Shown in pieces: positions 1 through 5,153 of a stretch of 5,432 nt of DNA. The notes beneath the pieces were generated by a model. That model was given only the letters and a program-made list of their open reading frames with translations, was not told where the DNA came from and made no database searches. The DNA is from Pseudomonadota bacterium (GTDB lineage Bacteria; Myxococcota_A; UBA796; SXON01), in assembly GCA_005776735.1 (NCBI GenBank), contig SXOM01000218.1, forward strand, positions 1-5,432, given 5' to 3'. Every line of letters begins with the position of its first letter. Position 1 is the first letter of the stretch. The position numbers and the translations under genes are program-made.

Positions 1-266
1 CCCAATTGGCCGGCGGCGAGCGCCGCGGCGAGCGCCGGGAGCTCGGGGAGGTGTCGGCCGATCAGGATCAGGTCGCGCGCCTGCCGAGCCGGAATGTCGA
101 GCGCACGGTCGGCGTAGTCGAAGACCGAGGCGTAGCCGAGCTCGGCGTAGAGGCGGCGGTCGGCGAGCTCGGCCAGCAGGACCGCGAGCTCGTGCTCGGC
201 CTGGCGGTGGACGCGGCGGGTGTCGAGGAGGCGTTCATGGAGGTGGGTAGCAGCTTCGATTCGCAT
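1..266 (-). CDS. DUF222/HNH-endonuclease-like protein, N-terminal part (runs off the left edge)
   Basis: Reading the minus strand from the ATG at 266-264 gives 88 uninterrupted codons to the window edge. The product starts MRIEAATHLHERLLDTRR and continues through an alpha-helical, Arg/Glu/Leu/Ala-rich segment. The stretch RLYAELGYASVFDYADRAL (about residues 39-57) followed by a Leu-Pro-x-Leu-Ala-x-Ala segment near residues 78-88 resembles the N-terminal helical region of proteins annotated as DUF222 or HNH endonuclease in myxobacteria and actinobacteria. Those proteins carry a C-terminal HNH nuclease motif, which would lie outside this window, so nuclease activity cannot be confirmed here. 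A GGGAA (minus strand, complement of 271-275) lies 4 bases before the ATG and is a weak ribosome binding site. The gene is divergent from everything to its right. The family call is from remembered sequence style. Confidence 0.72.
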   Translation of the reverse strand, partial: MRIEAATHLHERLLDTRRVHRQAEHELAVLLAELADRRLYAELGYASVFDYADRALDIPARQARDLILIGRHLPELPALAAALAAGQL

Positions 267-650
267 GAAGTTCCCGTATCACGAGACTTTTTGTCCAGAA
301 TTCGCCCCTCCAGGATGCGCGGGGGCCCCCTCGGGAGGGGCGCGAAGACCCCCGGGGCCGTCGGAGGCGTTCTGGGGGCCTCTCCGGGCGTTTGGGGGGG
401 TGACCCGCGCCGGTCCCGGACCACCCCGGATCGCCAAGGGAAAATCGGCGTGGAGTGGTCGAAAACTATTTTCTCGTGCCCCACGTGGGGCGGGGACGAG
501 ACGCTTGAACTCCAGGCGCGACCTCGCGCTGCTGGACCCCCTCGGTGCCCGCGCCAACGGCATGGCTCGACCTCGTCGCCGCGCTCCTGTCCGCTCGCCC
601 GCCGCCCGCGCGCCGTGCGCCGCCCGCATCGCAGCGCGATACCCGCGCGC
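267..650. other. Divergent intergenic region, no gene supported
   Basis: This stretch separates the minus-strand HNH-like gene from the plus-strand barrel gene, so promoters for both should lie here. I could not find a convincing -35/-10 pair for either. The least GC-rich patches are 268-300 and about 439-475; the latter includes TATTTT at 467-472, a poor -10 candidate with no matching -35. Structured elements seen are GCCCC at 315-319 facing GGGGC at 327-331 (a small hairpin), an imperfect direct repeat at 366-378 and 387-399 with a 21-base period, and a perfect 14-base palindrome at 478-491. The plus-strand reading frame of the barrel gene stays open through this region, but its translation is Arg/Gly/Pro-rich low-complexity sequence typical of non-coding high-GC DNA. 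Confidence 0.6.
478..491. promoter_or_regulatory. Perfect 14-base palindrome GCCCCACGTGGGGC, possible operator
   Basis: The sequence is exactly self-complementary and lies between two divergent genes, just after the AT-richer patch at 439-475. An inverted repeat in that place could bind a dimeric regulator. Short GC palindromes also arise by chance in DNA of this composition, and no second copy was seen in the window, so the role is a guess. Confidence 0.25.
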
Positions 651-1280
651 ATGTTCACGCTCCTTGTCGCGACGGCGTTGGCCGTCGAACCGCCTCCGCC
701 CGATGCCCGGCTCCAGGGCGTTCACCTCGGGCTCGGGATGGGCTTCTACCTGATCACCACCTCCGCGACCGACCTCGAGCTCGACTCGGGCCTGGTCGGC
801 GGAAGCTCGGTGTCGTTCCGGCTCCGCTTGAGCGAGGCCGTCACCCTGGCGCCGAGCGTCCGCGCCTCCGGCAGCTCCCGGAGCGCCGGGCCGCGCGGGG
901 ACGAGGAGAACGACGACGCCACCGAGGAGTACACGAGCGTCGGCGGTTCGCTCGGCGTCGAGCTCCGCGGACGCCTGGCGCACCGCGATCGCATCGACCT
1001 GCTCGGCATCGTCGGGGTCTGGTCCGCGATGAGCGAGCTGACGGAGCAACCCCAGCCGCTGCTCGAGGAGCAAACCCCCGAAACCGCGCGCTACTACGGC
1101 GGCTCGGCCGAGGTCGGCGTCGGCCTGGAATACTGGATCACGCCGCGGATCTCTGCGGGCGCCGACATCACCGGCACGGTGGTGAACGCCGTGTACTACG
1201 AGTCCGAGACCGAGTACGAGCAGTACGTCAGCTTCGGCTTCTCCCCCCACAGCGCCGTGGCGCTCACCTTCTACTTCTGA
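651..1280 (+). CDS. Small outer-membrane beta-barrel protein (about 8 strands)
   Basis: The 209-residue product begins MFTLLVATALAVEP, a short signal peptide with likely cleavage after ALA (residue 11 or nearby), followed by a Pro-rich spacer. The rest alternates polar and hydrophobic residues in about eight segments (roughly 24-34, 52-60, 63-72, 94-109, 112-124, 148-162, 164-183, 192-209). These are separated by hydrophilic loops, including a very acidic one at 83-94 and another at 183-191. The chain ends ALTFYF with a C-terminal phenylalanine, the usual signal for outer-membrane barrel assembly. Length and pattern fit OmpA-like or opacity-type small barrels, but the exact family and function are not recognised. 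No Shine-Dalgarno is visible before ATG 651. A GTG at 615 in the same frame would add 12 residues including several Arg and give a more classical signal peptide, so the start is uncertain. A B12 riboswitch begins 100 bases after the stop, so this gene is probably not in the downstream operon. Confidence 0.75.
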   Translation: MFTLLVATALAVEPPPPDARLQGVHLGLGMGFYLITTSATDLELDSGLVGGSSVSFRLRLSEAVTLAPSVRASGSSRSAGPRGDEENDDATEEYTSVGGSLGVELRGRLAHRDRIDLLGIVGVWSAMSELTEQPQPLLEEQTPETARYYGGSAEVGVGLEYWITPRISAGADITGTVVNAVYYESETEYEQYVSFGFSPHSAVALTFYF

Positions 1281-1328
1281 CCTCCCGGCGGCCGCCGTCG
1301 CCCCGCCCCGCGGACCGCGCGCCGGCCT

Positions 1329-1354
1329 CGCCGCGCTTCGGGACGGTCGCGGCG
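1329..1354 (+). terminator. GC-rich hairpin after the barrel gene, possible terminator
   Basis: CGCCGCG at 1329-1335 pairs perfectly with CGCGGCG at 1348-1354 around a 12-base loop, 49 bases after the barrel gene's stop. There is no T-run after it, so it is not a canonical intrinsic terminator. It could instead stabilise the 3' end, or mean nothing in DNA this rich in GC. Confidence 0.25.
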
Positions 1355-1379
1355 CGGGCCCATCCCCACGCCCCCCTTG

Positions 1380-1550
1380 CACGATCTCCCCCTCGGAGCT
1401 ACATCCGCGGCAACCAACCCACGGTCGTCGGGAAGCCGGTGAAAACCCGGCGCTGGGCCGCAACCGTGAACGGTCAAGTCCCGCCAATCGCCACTGGGAA
1501 ACTGGGAAGGCGGCGGGAACGACGACCGTGAGCCGGGAGACCGGATCGTG
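1380..1550 (+). ncRNA. Cobalamin (vitamin B12) riboswitch
   Basis: The conserved blocks of the cobalamin riboswitch occur in the right order: GGGAAGCCGGTGAAAACCCG from 1430 leading into GGCGCTG, then CCGCAACCGTGA at 1458-1469, GCCACTGGGAAACTGGGAAG from 1490 ending in GC at 1511, and GAGCCGGGAGACCGG at 1530-1544. Pairing supports it: ACGGTCGT 1421-1428 with ACGACCGT 1522-1529 (8 bp, closing the core), GCCGG 1435-1439 with CCGGC 1447-1451, and CCCGCC 1480-1485 with GGCGGG 1512-1517. The outer helix has two mutually exclusive options. One is CACGATC 1380-1386 with GATCGTG 1544-1550 (7 bp); the other is ATCCG 1403-1407 with CGGAT 1542-1546. These RNAs bind adenosyl- or other cobalamins and usually lower expression of the downstream gene when ligand is bound. 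Here that gene is a TonB-dependent receptor, the classic target (btuB). I did not assign a ligand subclass. Confidence 0.93.
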
Positions 1551-1608
1551 GGGTGGACGCTCGGGGCCCCGCGCCCCATCCCCGGTGCCGGGATCCCGCG
1601 TCCGCTCT

Positions 1609-1628
1609 GGCCTCCCTGGCGGGAGGTC
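1609..1628 (+). promoter_or_regulatory. Leader hairpin between riboswitch and receptor gene
   Basis: CCTCCC 1611-1616 pairs with GGGAGG 1621-1626 around the loop TGGC; a G-T wobble (1610/1627) and a G-C pair (1609/1628) extend the stem to 8 bp. It lies about 60 bases after the aptamer, in the region expected to hold the expression platform. No T-tract follows, so a transcription terminator is unlikely; it may be one arm of a translational switch. The CCTCCC arm is also complementary to Shine-Dalgarno-like purine runs. Confidence 0.4.
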
Positions 1629-1647
1629 CGCGCGACGCCCCTGCATC

Positions 1648-1665
1648 GGGCTCCCCCCGGAGTCC
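1648..1665 (+). promoter_or_regulatory. Candidate Shine-Dalgarno-sequestering hairpin of the riboswitch expression platform
   Basis: GGGCTCC 1648-1654 pairs with GGAGTCC 1659-1665 (7 bp, one G-T wobble) around a CCCC loop. The 3' arm contains GGAG 1659-1662, the only good Shine-Dalgarno candidate just before the receptor's signal peptide. The hairpin would therefore hide the ribosome binding site. This fits translational control by B12, a common mode for cobalamin riboswitches in Gram-negative bacteria, but how aptamer folding connects to this hairpin is not shown by the sequence alone. Confidence 0.45.
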
Positions 1666-1667
1666 CC

Positions 1668-3677
1668 CTGCCCGGTCTCGTGCTCCTCACCGCCGCCTTC
1701 GCCGCCGAGCCCGCTTCGGACACGGTGGTGGTCGAGGAGCGGGCGCCCCGCGGCCCCGATCCGAGCACCACCAGCGCGGCCGTCACGGTCCTGGTCCCGG
1801 GGCCCGCCACGCCCGCTTCGGCCGACGTCGCCTCGGTCGTCGAGGGCGCGGCCGGCACCACCGTGCACCGGATGGGCGGCCTCGGCGACTTCGCGGCGGT
1901 GAGCCTCCGGGGCTCGAGCCTCCGCCAGGTCGAGGTGTTCCTCGACGGCGTGCCGCTCAACCCCGACGGCGCCGCGGTGGTCAACCTCGCCGAGCTGCCG
2001 CTCGGCGCGTTCGAGCGCATCGAGGTGTGGCGAGGGAACGCGCCGGTCCGCTTCGGCGCAGCGCCGCTCGGCGGGGTCATCAACCTCGTCCCGGGCGAGG
2101 CCGAGGGCGGCCGCGTGTCGCTGGCGTACGGGAGCTGGGACACCGGCCGCGCCCACGCGAGCGCCGCCGGTCGCCGCGGAAACCTCGACGGGCAGGCCTT
2201 CGCAGAGGCATTCAGCACCCGGGGCGACCTCCGCTACTTCGACGACAACGCCACGCTCTACAACCTCACCGACGACCACTTCCGCACTCGCGACAACAAC
2301 GACAAGCTCCAGCTCTCCGCGGTCGCACGCGGGCGGCTCGTGGTCGGCGACTGGAGGGTGACGCTCGCCGACGCCCCACTGTGGCGCGACGAAGGCCTCC
2401 CGGGGAGCGCCAACCTCCCCGCGTCGACCGCCCGCATGCGCACCGGGCGCAACCTCGCGGTGGCGCGCGCCGAGGTGTGCGGTCCGTCGTGGGTCGGCGA
2501 GGTCAGCGCCTGGCACCTTCGCCGTGACGAGGCGCTCGACGACCCCGACGGCGAGCTCGACGGCACGCCGCGCTTGGAGCACGATCAGCTCGACACCGTC
2601 GGCGTCCGCGCCTCCGCGTCGTGGGCGCCGACCGCGTGGTTGCAGCCGAGCGCGAGCGTCGGCGGGCGCTGGGAAGGGGTCGAGGTGTCCGACCCCAAGG
2701 GCGGCGACGACGCCCCACCCCGCGCACGCCTCGCCGGCAGCGTCGCCATCGGGGCCGACGTGCGCCTGTTCCGCGAGCGGCTCACCCTCTCGCCCGTGCT
2801 CCAGCTCTCGGCGCTGGACAACCGCGAGCTCGGGACCACCTCCACCACCCAGGACGGCGTGTCGCCGGGGGCCGAGCCCTTCGTCGGCAGCGTCGACCCG
2901 CGGCTGGGGGTGCTCGTCCGTCCCCTCCCCGCGCTCGCGCTCAAGGCCAACGCCGGCCACTACCTGCGGCCGCCCGACCTGGTGGAGCTGTTCGGCAACC
3001 ACGCCACGCTCGAGGGCAACAGCGAGCTGCGGCCCGAGACCGGCTGGCAGTTCGACGTCGGCGCGCGCGCCACGCTCCCCGACCGCGCGCCGGTCACCGG
3101 GAGCGCCGAGCTCGGCGCATTCTGGCTCTTGAGCGAGGACCGCATCGTGTGGTTGCAGAACAGCCAACGTTCGTTCACGCCGGTCAACTTCGGGGAGACC
3201 TGGGTGCAGGGCGTCGAGGCCGCCGTCGACCTGCACGTGCTCGGGTGGCTCGACCAGTCGGCGAGCCTCACCTGGCAGCTCAGCCGCAACCTCACCGAAG
3301 GTTCGCGGTCCGCCAACCGCGAGCTGCCCCGCACCCCGCCGCTGAGCATCGACGAAGCGGTGAGCGTGCACTGGCAGGAGCGCCTCCGCGTCGGGTACCG
3401 CTTCACCTACACCTCGCCGAACTACTGGGACGCGGCCAACCTCTACCAGAGCGCCCCCCGCACCCTGCACGGCGCGTGGGTGGCCACCCGGCCCACCGAG
3501 CGCTGGCCGACGGTGTCGGTCGACGTCCTCAACCTCGCCGACACCGTCACCGAGGTCGTGCCCCGCAACCCGGCCGACCCCGACGACCCGGCCCGCGTGG
3601 TCACCGCCGTGACCGACTTCGCCGGCTACCCGCTGCCCGGCCGCACCTTCATGGTCAACGTGAGCTGGAATCTCTGA
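1668..3677 (+). CDS. btuB: TonB-dependent outer-membrane receptor, BtuB-like (probable cobalamin transporter)
   Basis: This encodes a TonB-dependent outer-membrane transporter. Numbered from the CTG at 1668 it has 669 residues: a short signal peptide (PGLVLLTAAFAA), then DTVVV at 18-22 as the TonB box directly after cleavage, as in BtuB. A plug domain follows (about 40-145) with VSLRG 78-82, FLDGVPLN 91-98, the ERIEVWRG block 116-123, and GGVINLV 135-141. The remaining roughly 500 residues are barrel strands and loops ending PLPGRTFMVNVSWNL. The BtuB call rests on the B12 riboswitch just upstream; the protein alone would only say TonB-dependent receptor. Start choice: CTG 1668 sits 5 bases after GGAG, the same spacing and nearly the same bases as the ATG of the next gene. 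GTG 1680 gives an equally plausible signal peptide but is 17 bases from that site. GTG 1548 (709 residues) lies inside the riboswitch outer helix and adds a Pro/Arg-rich stretch. The stop is 25 bases before the next lipoprotein gene. Confidence 0.88.
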   Translation: MPGLVLLTAAFAAEPASDTVVVEERAPRGPDPSTTSAAVTVLVPGPATPASADVASVVEGAAGTTVHRMGGLGDFAAVSLRGSSLRQVEVFLDGVPLNPDGAAVVNLAELPLGAFERIEVWRGNAPVRFGAAPLGGVINLVPGEAEGGRVSLAYGSWDTGRAHASAAGRRGNLDGQAFAEAFSTRGDLRYFDDNATLYNLTDDHFRTRDNNDKLQLSAVARGRLVVGDWRVTLADAPLWRDEGLPGSANLPASTARMRTGRNLAVARAEVCGPSWVGEVSAWHLRRDEALDDPDGELDGTPRLEHDQLDTVGVRASASWAPTAWLQPSASVGGRWEGVEVSDPKGGDDAPPRARLAGSVAIGADVRLFRERLTLSPVLQLSALDNRELGTTSTTQDGVSPGAEPFVGSVDPRLGVLVRPLPALALKANAGHYLRPPDLVELFGNHATLEGNSELRPETGWQFDVGARATLPDRAPVTGSAELGAFWLLSEDRIVWLQNSQRSFTPVNFGETWVQGVEAAVDLHVLGWLDQSASLTWQLSRNLTEGSRSANRELPRTPPLSIDEAVSVHWQERLRVGYRFTYTSPNYWDAANLYQSAPRTLHGAWVATRPTERWPTVSVDVLNLADTVTEVVPRNPADPDDPARVVTAVTDFAGYPLPGRTFMVNVSWNL

Positions 3678-3693
3678 ACCATCCGCACTTCCT

Positions 3694-3697
3694 GGAG
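3694..3697 (+). promoter_or_regulatory. Ribosome binding site GGAG for the propeller lipoprotein
   Basis: GGAG lies 5 bases before ATG 3703, within the 25-base gap after the receptor's stop. It fixes the lipoprotein start and serves as a local standard for spacing: the context GGAGTCCGCATG matches the GGAGTCCCCCTG preceding the receptor's signal peptide at 1659-1670 in 10 of 12 positions. Confidence 0.7.
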
Positions 3698-3702
3698 TCC
3701 GC

Positions 3703-4830
3703 ATGATTCTCGTCACCCTCTTCTTCGCCTGCCCGCCCGTCGTCGACACCGACTCCGGCGACACCGCCGCCCACACCGGCGACACCGGCGACACCGGCGA
3801 CACCGGCAGCACGGCCGTCGACTACACCACCGCCGTGGTGGCGACCGTCGCCGACGACTACTCGGCCGCGGTGCTCGCCACCGTCGATCTCGACGACGGC
3901 ACGGTCCACGACGGGCTCACGACCCTCCCCTCCGACGTCGGCGTGGTCGCCGAGGCGGGCCACCTCTTCGTGCTCGGCCGCTTCGGGTACGACCTGGTGC
4001 GGGTGTACACGCCCGGCGCTTGGTCCGAGCCGGTGGCCGAGTTCTCGGTGGGGGACGGCGGCAACCCCTACGACGTGCACGTGTGCGGCGGCAGCGCGTT
4101 CGTCTCGCTGTACGGCCAGGACGCGCTCGAGCGCTACGACCCCGCGAGCTGGCTGCTCAGCGGCGTCGTCGACCTCAGCTCGCTGGCCGACAGCGACGGC
4201 ATCCCCGAGATCGCCGAGATGGTGGAGCAGGACGACACCCTCTTCGTCGCCGTCCAGCAGCTCGACCAGGACAACGGCTGGGTCGCCAACGGCGGCCTGG
4301 TGGCCGCGGTGGGCTGCACCGCGGGCACCCTCGACGCCCACTGGGAGGTGGGCCCCAACCCCTCGTTGCACGAAGTACCCGGAGAAGCTGGCTTCTACGT
4401 TCGTACCGGCGTCTACTACGACGACGAGTACAACCTGATGCTCGACGGCATCGTCGCCTGGTTCGACCCCGCGACCGGCCTCGGCGCGCCGCTCCTCGCC
4501 GAAGGCACCCTCGGCGAGAACATCACCGACGTGGCGATGGTCGACAAGACCCACGGCCTGCTCCTCACCCAGGACGCGGCGAGCGCGTACACCGCGTGGT
4601 GCTGGGACGTCGGCACCGGCACGACGACCGAGCTGTTCTCGACCACCAGCTACCTCGCCGGCGCGGTCGCGGGCGAAGGCGGCGAGGTGTGGATCTCCGC
4701 CCGCCAGAGCTGGACCGACCCCGAGTCGCAAGGCGGCATCCTCACCGTCGACGCGCTGACGTGCGCACCGGGGTCGGAGGTGTGGCACTCCGACCTGCAG
4801 TTCGCCCCTTCGAGCATCGCGTTCTACTAG
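3703..4830 (+). CDS. Beta-propeller-like lipoprotein with Asp-Thr-Gly linker; candidate BtuG-type B12-capture protein
   Basis: The 375-residue product starts with a very short lipoprotein signal, MILVTLFFAC, lipidated at Cys10. A low-complexity linker (about 15-37) rich in Asp-Thr-Gly follows. The rest divides into seven similar segments, each a hydrophobic run (LFVLG, AFVSL, LFVAV, FYVRT, LLLTQ, VWISA) followed by a polar turn and a second strand. Blade starts lie near residues 76, 121, 167, 219, 273 and 318. The C-terminal PSSIAFY (369-375) appears to complete a blade with the N-terminal part (about 44-75), the usual ring closure of propellers. Cys128, 205, 300 and 354 remain besides the lipid cysteine. 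It directly follows the B12-riboswitch-controlled receptor. In Bacteroides the equivalent position is held by BtuG, a seven-bladed surface lipoprotein that binds cobalamin very tightly and passes it to BtuB. A matching role here is inferred from fold pattern and context; a generic YncE/NHL-type propeller of other function is the alternative. Confidence 0.72.
   Translation: MILVTLFFACPPVVDTDSGDTAAHTGDTGDTGDTGSTAVDYTTAVVATVADDYSAAVLATVDLDDGTVHDGLTTLPSDVGVVAEAGHLFVLGRFGYDLVRVYTPGAWSEPVAEFSVGDGGNPYDVHVCGGSAFVSLYGQDALERYDPASWLLSGVVDLSSLADSDGIPEIAEMVEQDDTLFVAVQQLDQDNGWVANGGLVAAVGCTAGTLDAHWEVGPNPSLHEVPGEAGFYVRTGVYYDDEYNLMLDGIVAWFDPATGLGAPLLAEGTLGENITDVAMVDKTHGLLLTQDAASAYTAWCWDVGTGTTTELFSTTSYLAGAVAGEGGEVWISARQSWTDPESQGGILTVDALTCAPGSEVWHSDLQFAPSSIAFY
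3772..3807 (+). repeat. 9-base coding tandem repeat (GACACCGGC), Asp-Thr-Gly linker
   Basis: Three exact copies of GACACCGGC (3781-3807) are preceded by the variant CACACCGGC (3772-3780). Looser copies lie just upstream: GACTCCGGC at 3751-3759 and GACACCGCC at 3760-3768. They encode His/Asp-Thr-Gly units of the flexible linker between the lipid anchor and the folded domain. Such acidic Thr/Gly linkers are frequent in lipoproteins of Myxococcota-like genomes. Copy number could vary between strains by slippage. Confidence 0.9.
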
Positions 4831-5153
4831 TGCTCTGGCTCCTCCTCGCCTGCGCGGCCGACCCCGACCCGTGCACCCCCATGTGCGAAGGCGCCGCCGC
4901 GCTCTACGGCGGCTGCCTGACCGACTGGGGCGCGGACTGGTCGGCCGCCGGCTACACCGACGAGGCCGGCTTCCTCGACGCGTGCACCACCTGGGCGTTC
5001 CAGATGCGCGCGCTCGAGGCCGACGCCGGCCGCACCGGCGACGTCGACGCCGAGTGCACCGCGCGCGAGGCCCGGTTCACCGCCGAGGACGCCACGTGCG
5101 AAGACTACACGGGCCTCGACTGGAACAGCCCGCCATGGCAGGAGGGCACGTGA
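4830..5153 (+). CDS. Small Cys-rich lipoprotein of unknown function
   Basis: The start GTG (4830-4832) shares its first base with the last base of the preceding TAG stop (TAGTG), so the two genes are probably translationally coupled. No separate Shine-Dalgarno is clear. The 107-residue product begins MLWLLLACAAD, a minimal lipoprotein signal with lipidation at Cys8. Six more cysteines follow at 15, 19, 29, 52, 76 and 90; an even number in a secreted domain suggests three disulfides. The middle is predicted helical by composition (EGAAALYGGCL, EAGFLDACTTWAFQMRALE), with CxxxC at 15-19, and the tail is acidic and Trp-rich. I do not recognise a named family, although small CxxxC lipoproteins of this look occur in myxobacterial-type genomes. 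Its place in a B12-controlled unit suggests an accessory cell-envelope role in cobalamin uptake, which is inference only. The stop TGA overlaps the next gene's GTG. Confidence 0.78.
   Translation: MLWLLLACAADPDPCTPMCEGAAALYGGCLTDWGADWSAAGYTDEAGFLDACTTWAFQMRALEADAGRTGDVDAECTAREARFTAEDATCEDYTGLDWNSPPWQEGT
5141..5145 (+). promoter_or_regulatory. Strong Shine-Dalgarno GGAGG for the last gene
   Basis: GGAGG sits 4 bases before GTG 5150, inside the end of the preceding gene. It is the strongest ribosome binding site in the window and is the main reason for choosing GTG 5150 as the start of the last reading frame. Confidence 0.6.

Noticed and set aside
478..491. The 14-base palindrome as an intrinsic terminator
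   Set aside because: No gene ends upstream of it on either strand and no T-run follows; an operator or chance palindrome fits better.
6..650. Plus-strand extension of the barrel gene's frame to near the left edge
   Set aside because: The N-terminal 215 codons read as Arg/Gly/Pro-rich noise and run antisense to the HNH-like gene. They would also place the signal peptide in the middle of the protein.
1378..1406. TTGCAC (1378-1383) and TACATC (1400-1405), 17 bases apart, as a promoter
   Set aside because: Each box matches the sigma-70 consensus at only about three of six positions, and transcription from it would start inside the riboswitch and lose the 5' arm of either outer helix.
1548..1667. 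GTG 1548 as the start of the receptor (709 residues)
   Set aside because: This codon lies in the riboswitch outer helix, and the apparent GGGAG ribosome binding site at 1535-1539 is part of the conserved aptamer core. The added 40 residues are Pro/Arg/Gly-rich and precede an otherwise ordinary signal peptide. It remains possible but is less likely.
3751..3807. Repeat cluster as a CRISPR-like or non-coding repeat array
   Set aside because: The units are 9 bases, in frame, without spacers, and encode a simple Asp-Thr-Gly protein linker.
279..3812. Very long minus-strand open frame (1177 codons) opposite the barrel and receptor genes
   Set aside because: It is antisense to two well-supported genes. 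Its translation is low-complexity Arg/Gly/Ala/Val/Glu sequence, its start falls in the complement of the Asp-Thr-Gly repeat, and it crosses the riboswitch. High GC at third codon positions removes stop codons from the opposite strand.
3655..4788. Minus-strand open frame of 377 codons opposite the propeller lipoprotein
   Set aside because: It is a compositional shadow: the translation is repetitive Val/Gly/Ala/Arg with no domain pattern, while the plus strand shows a lipobox, a linker and blade repeats.
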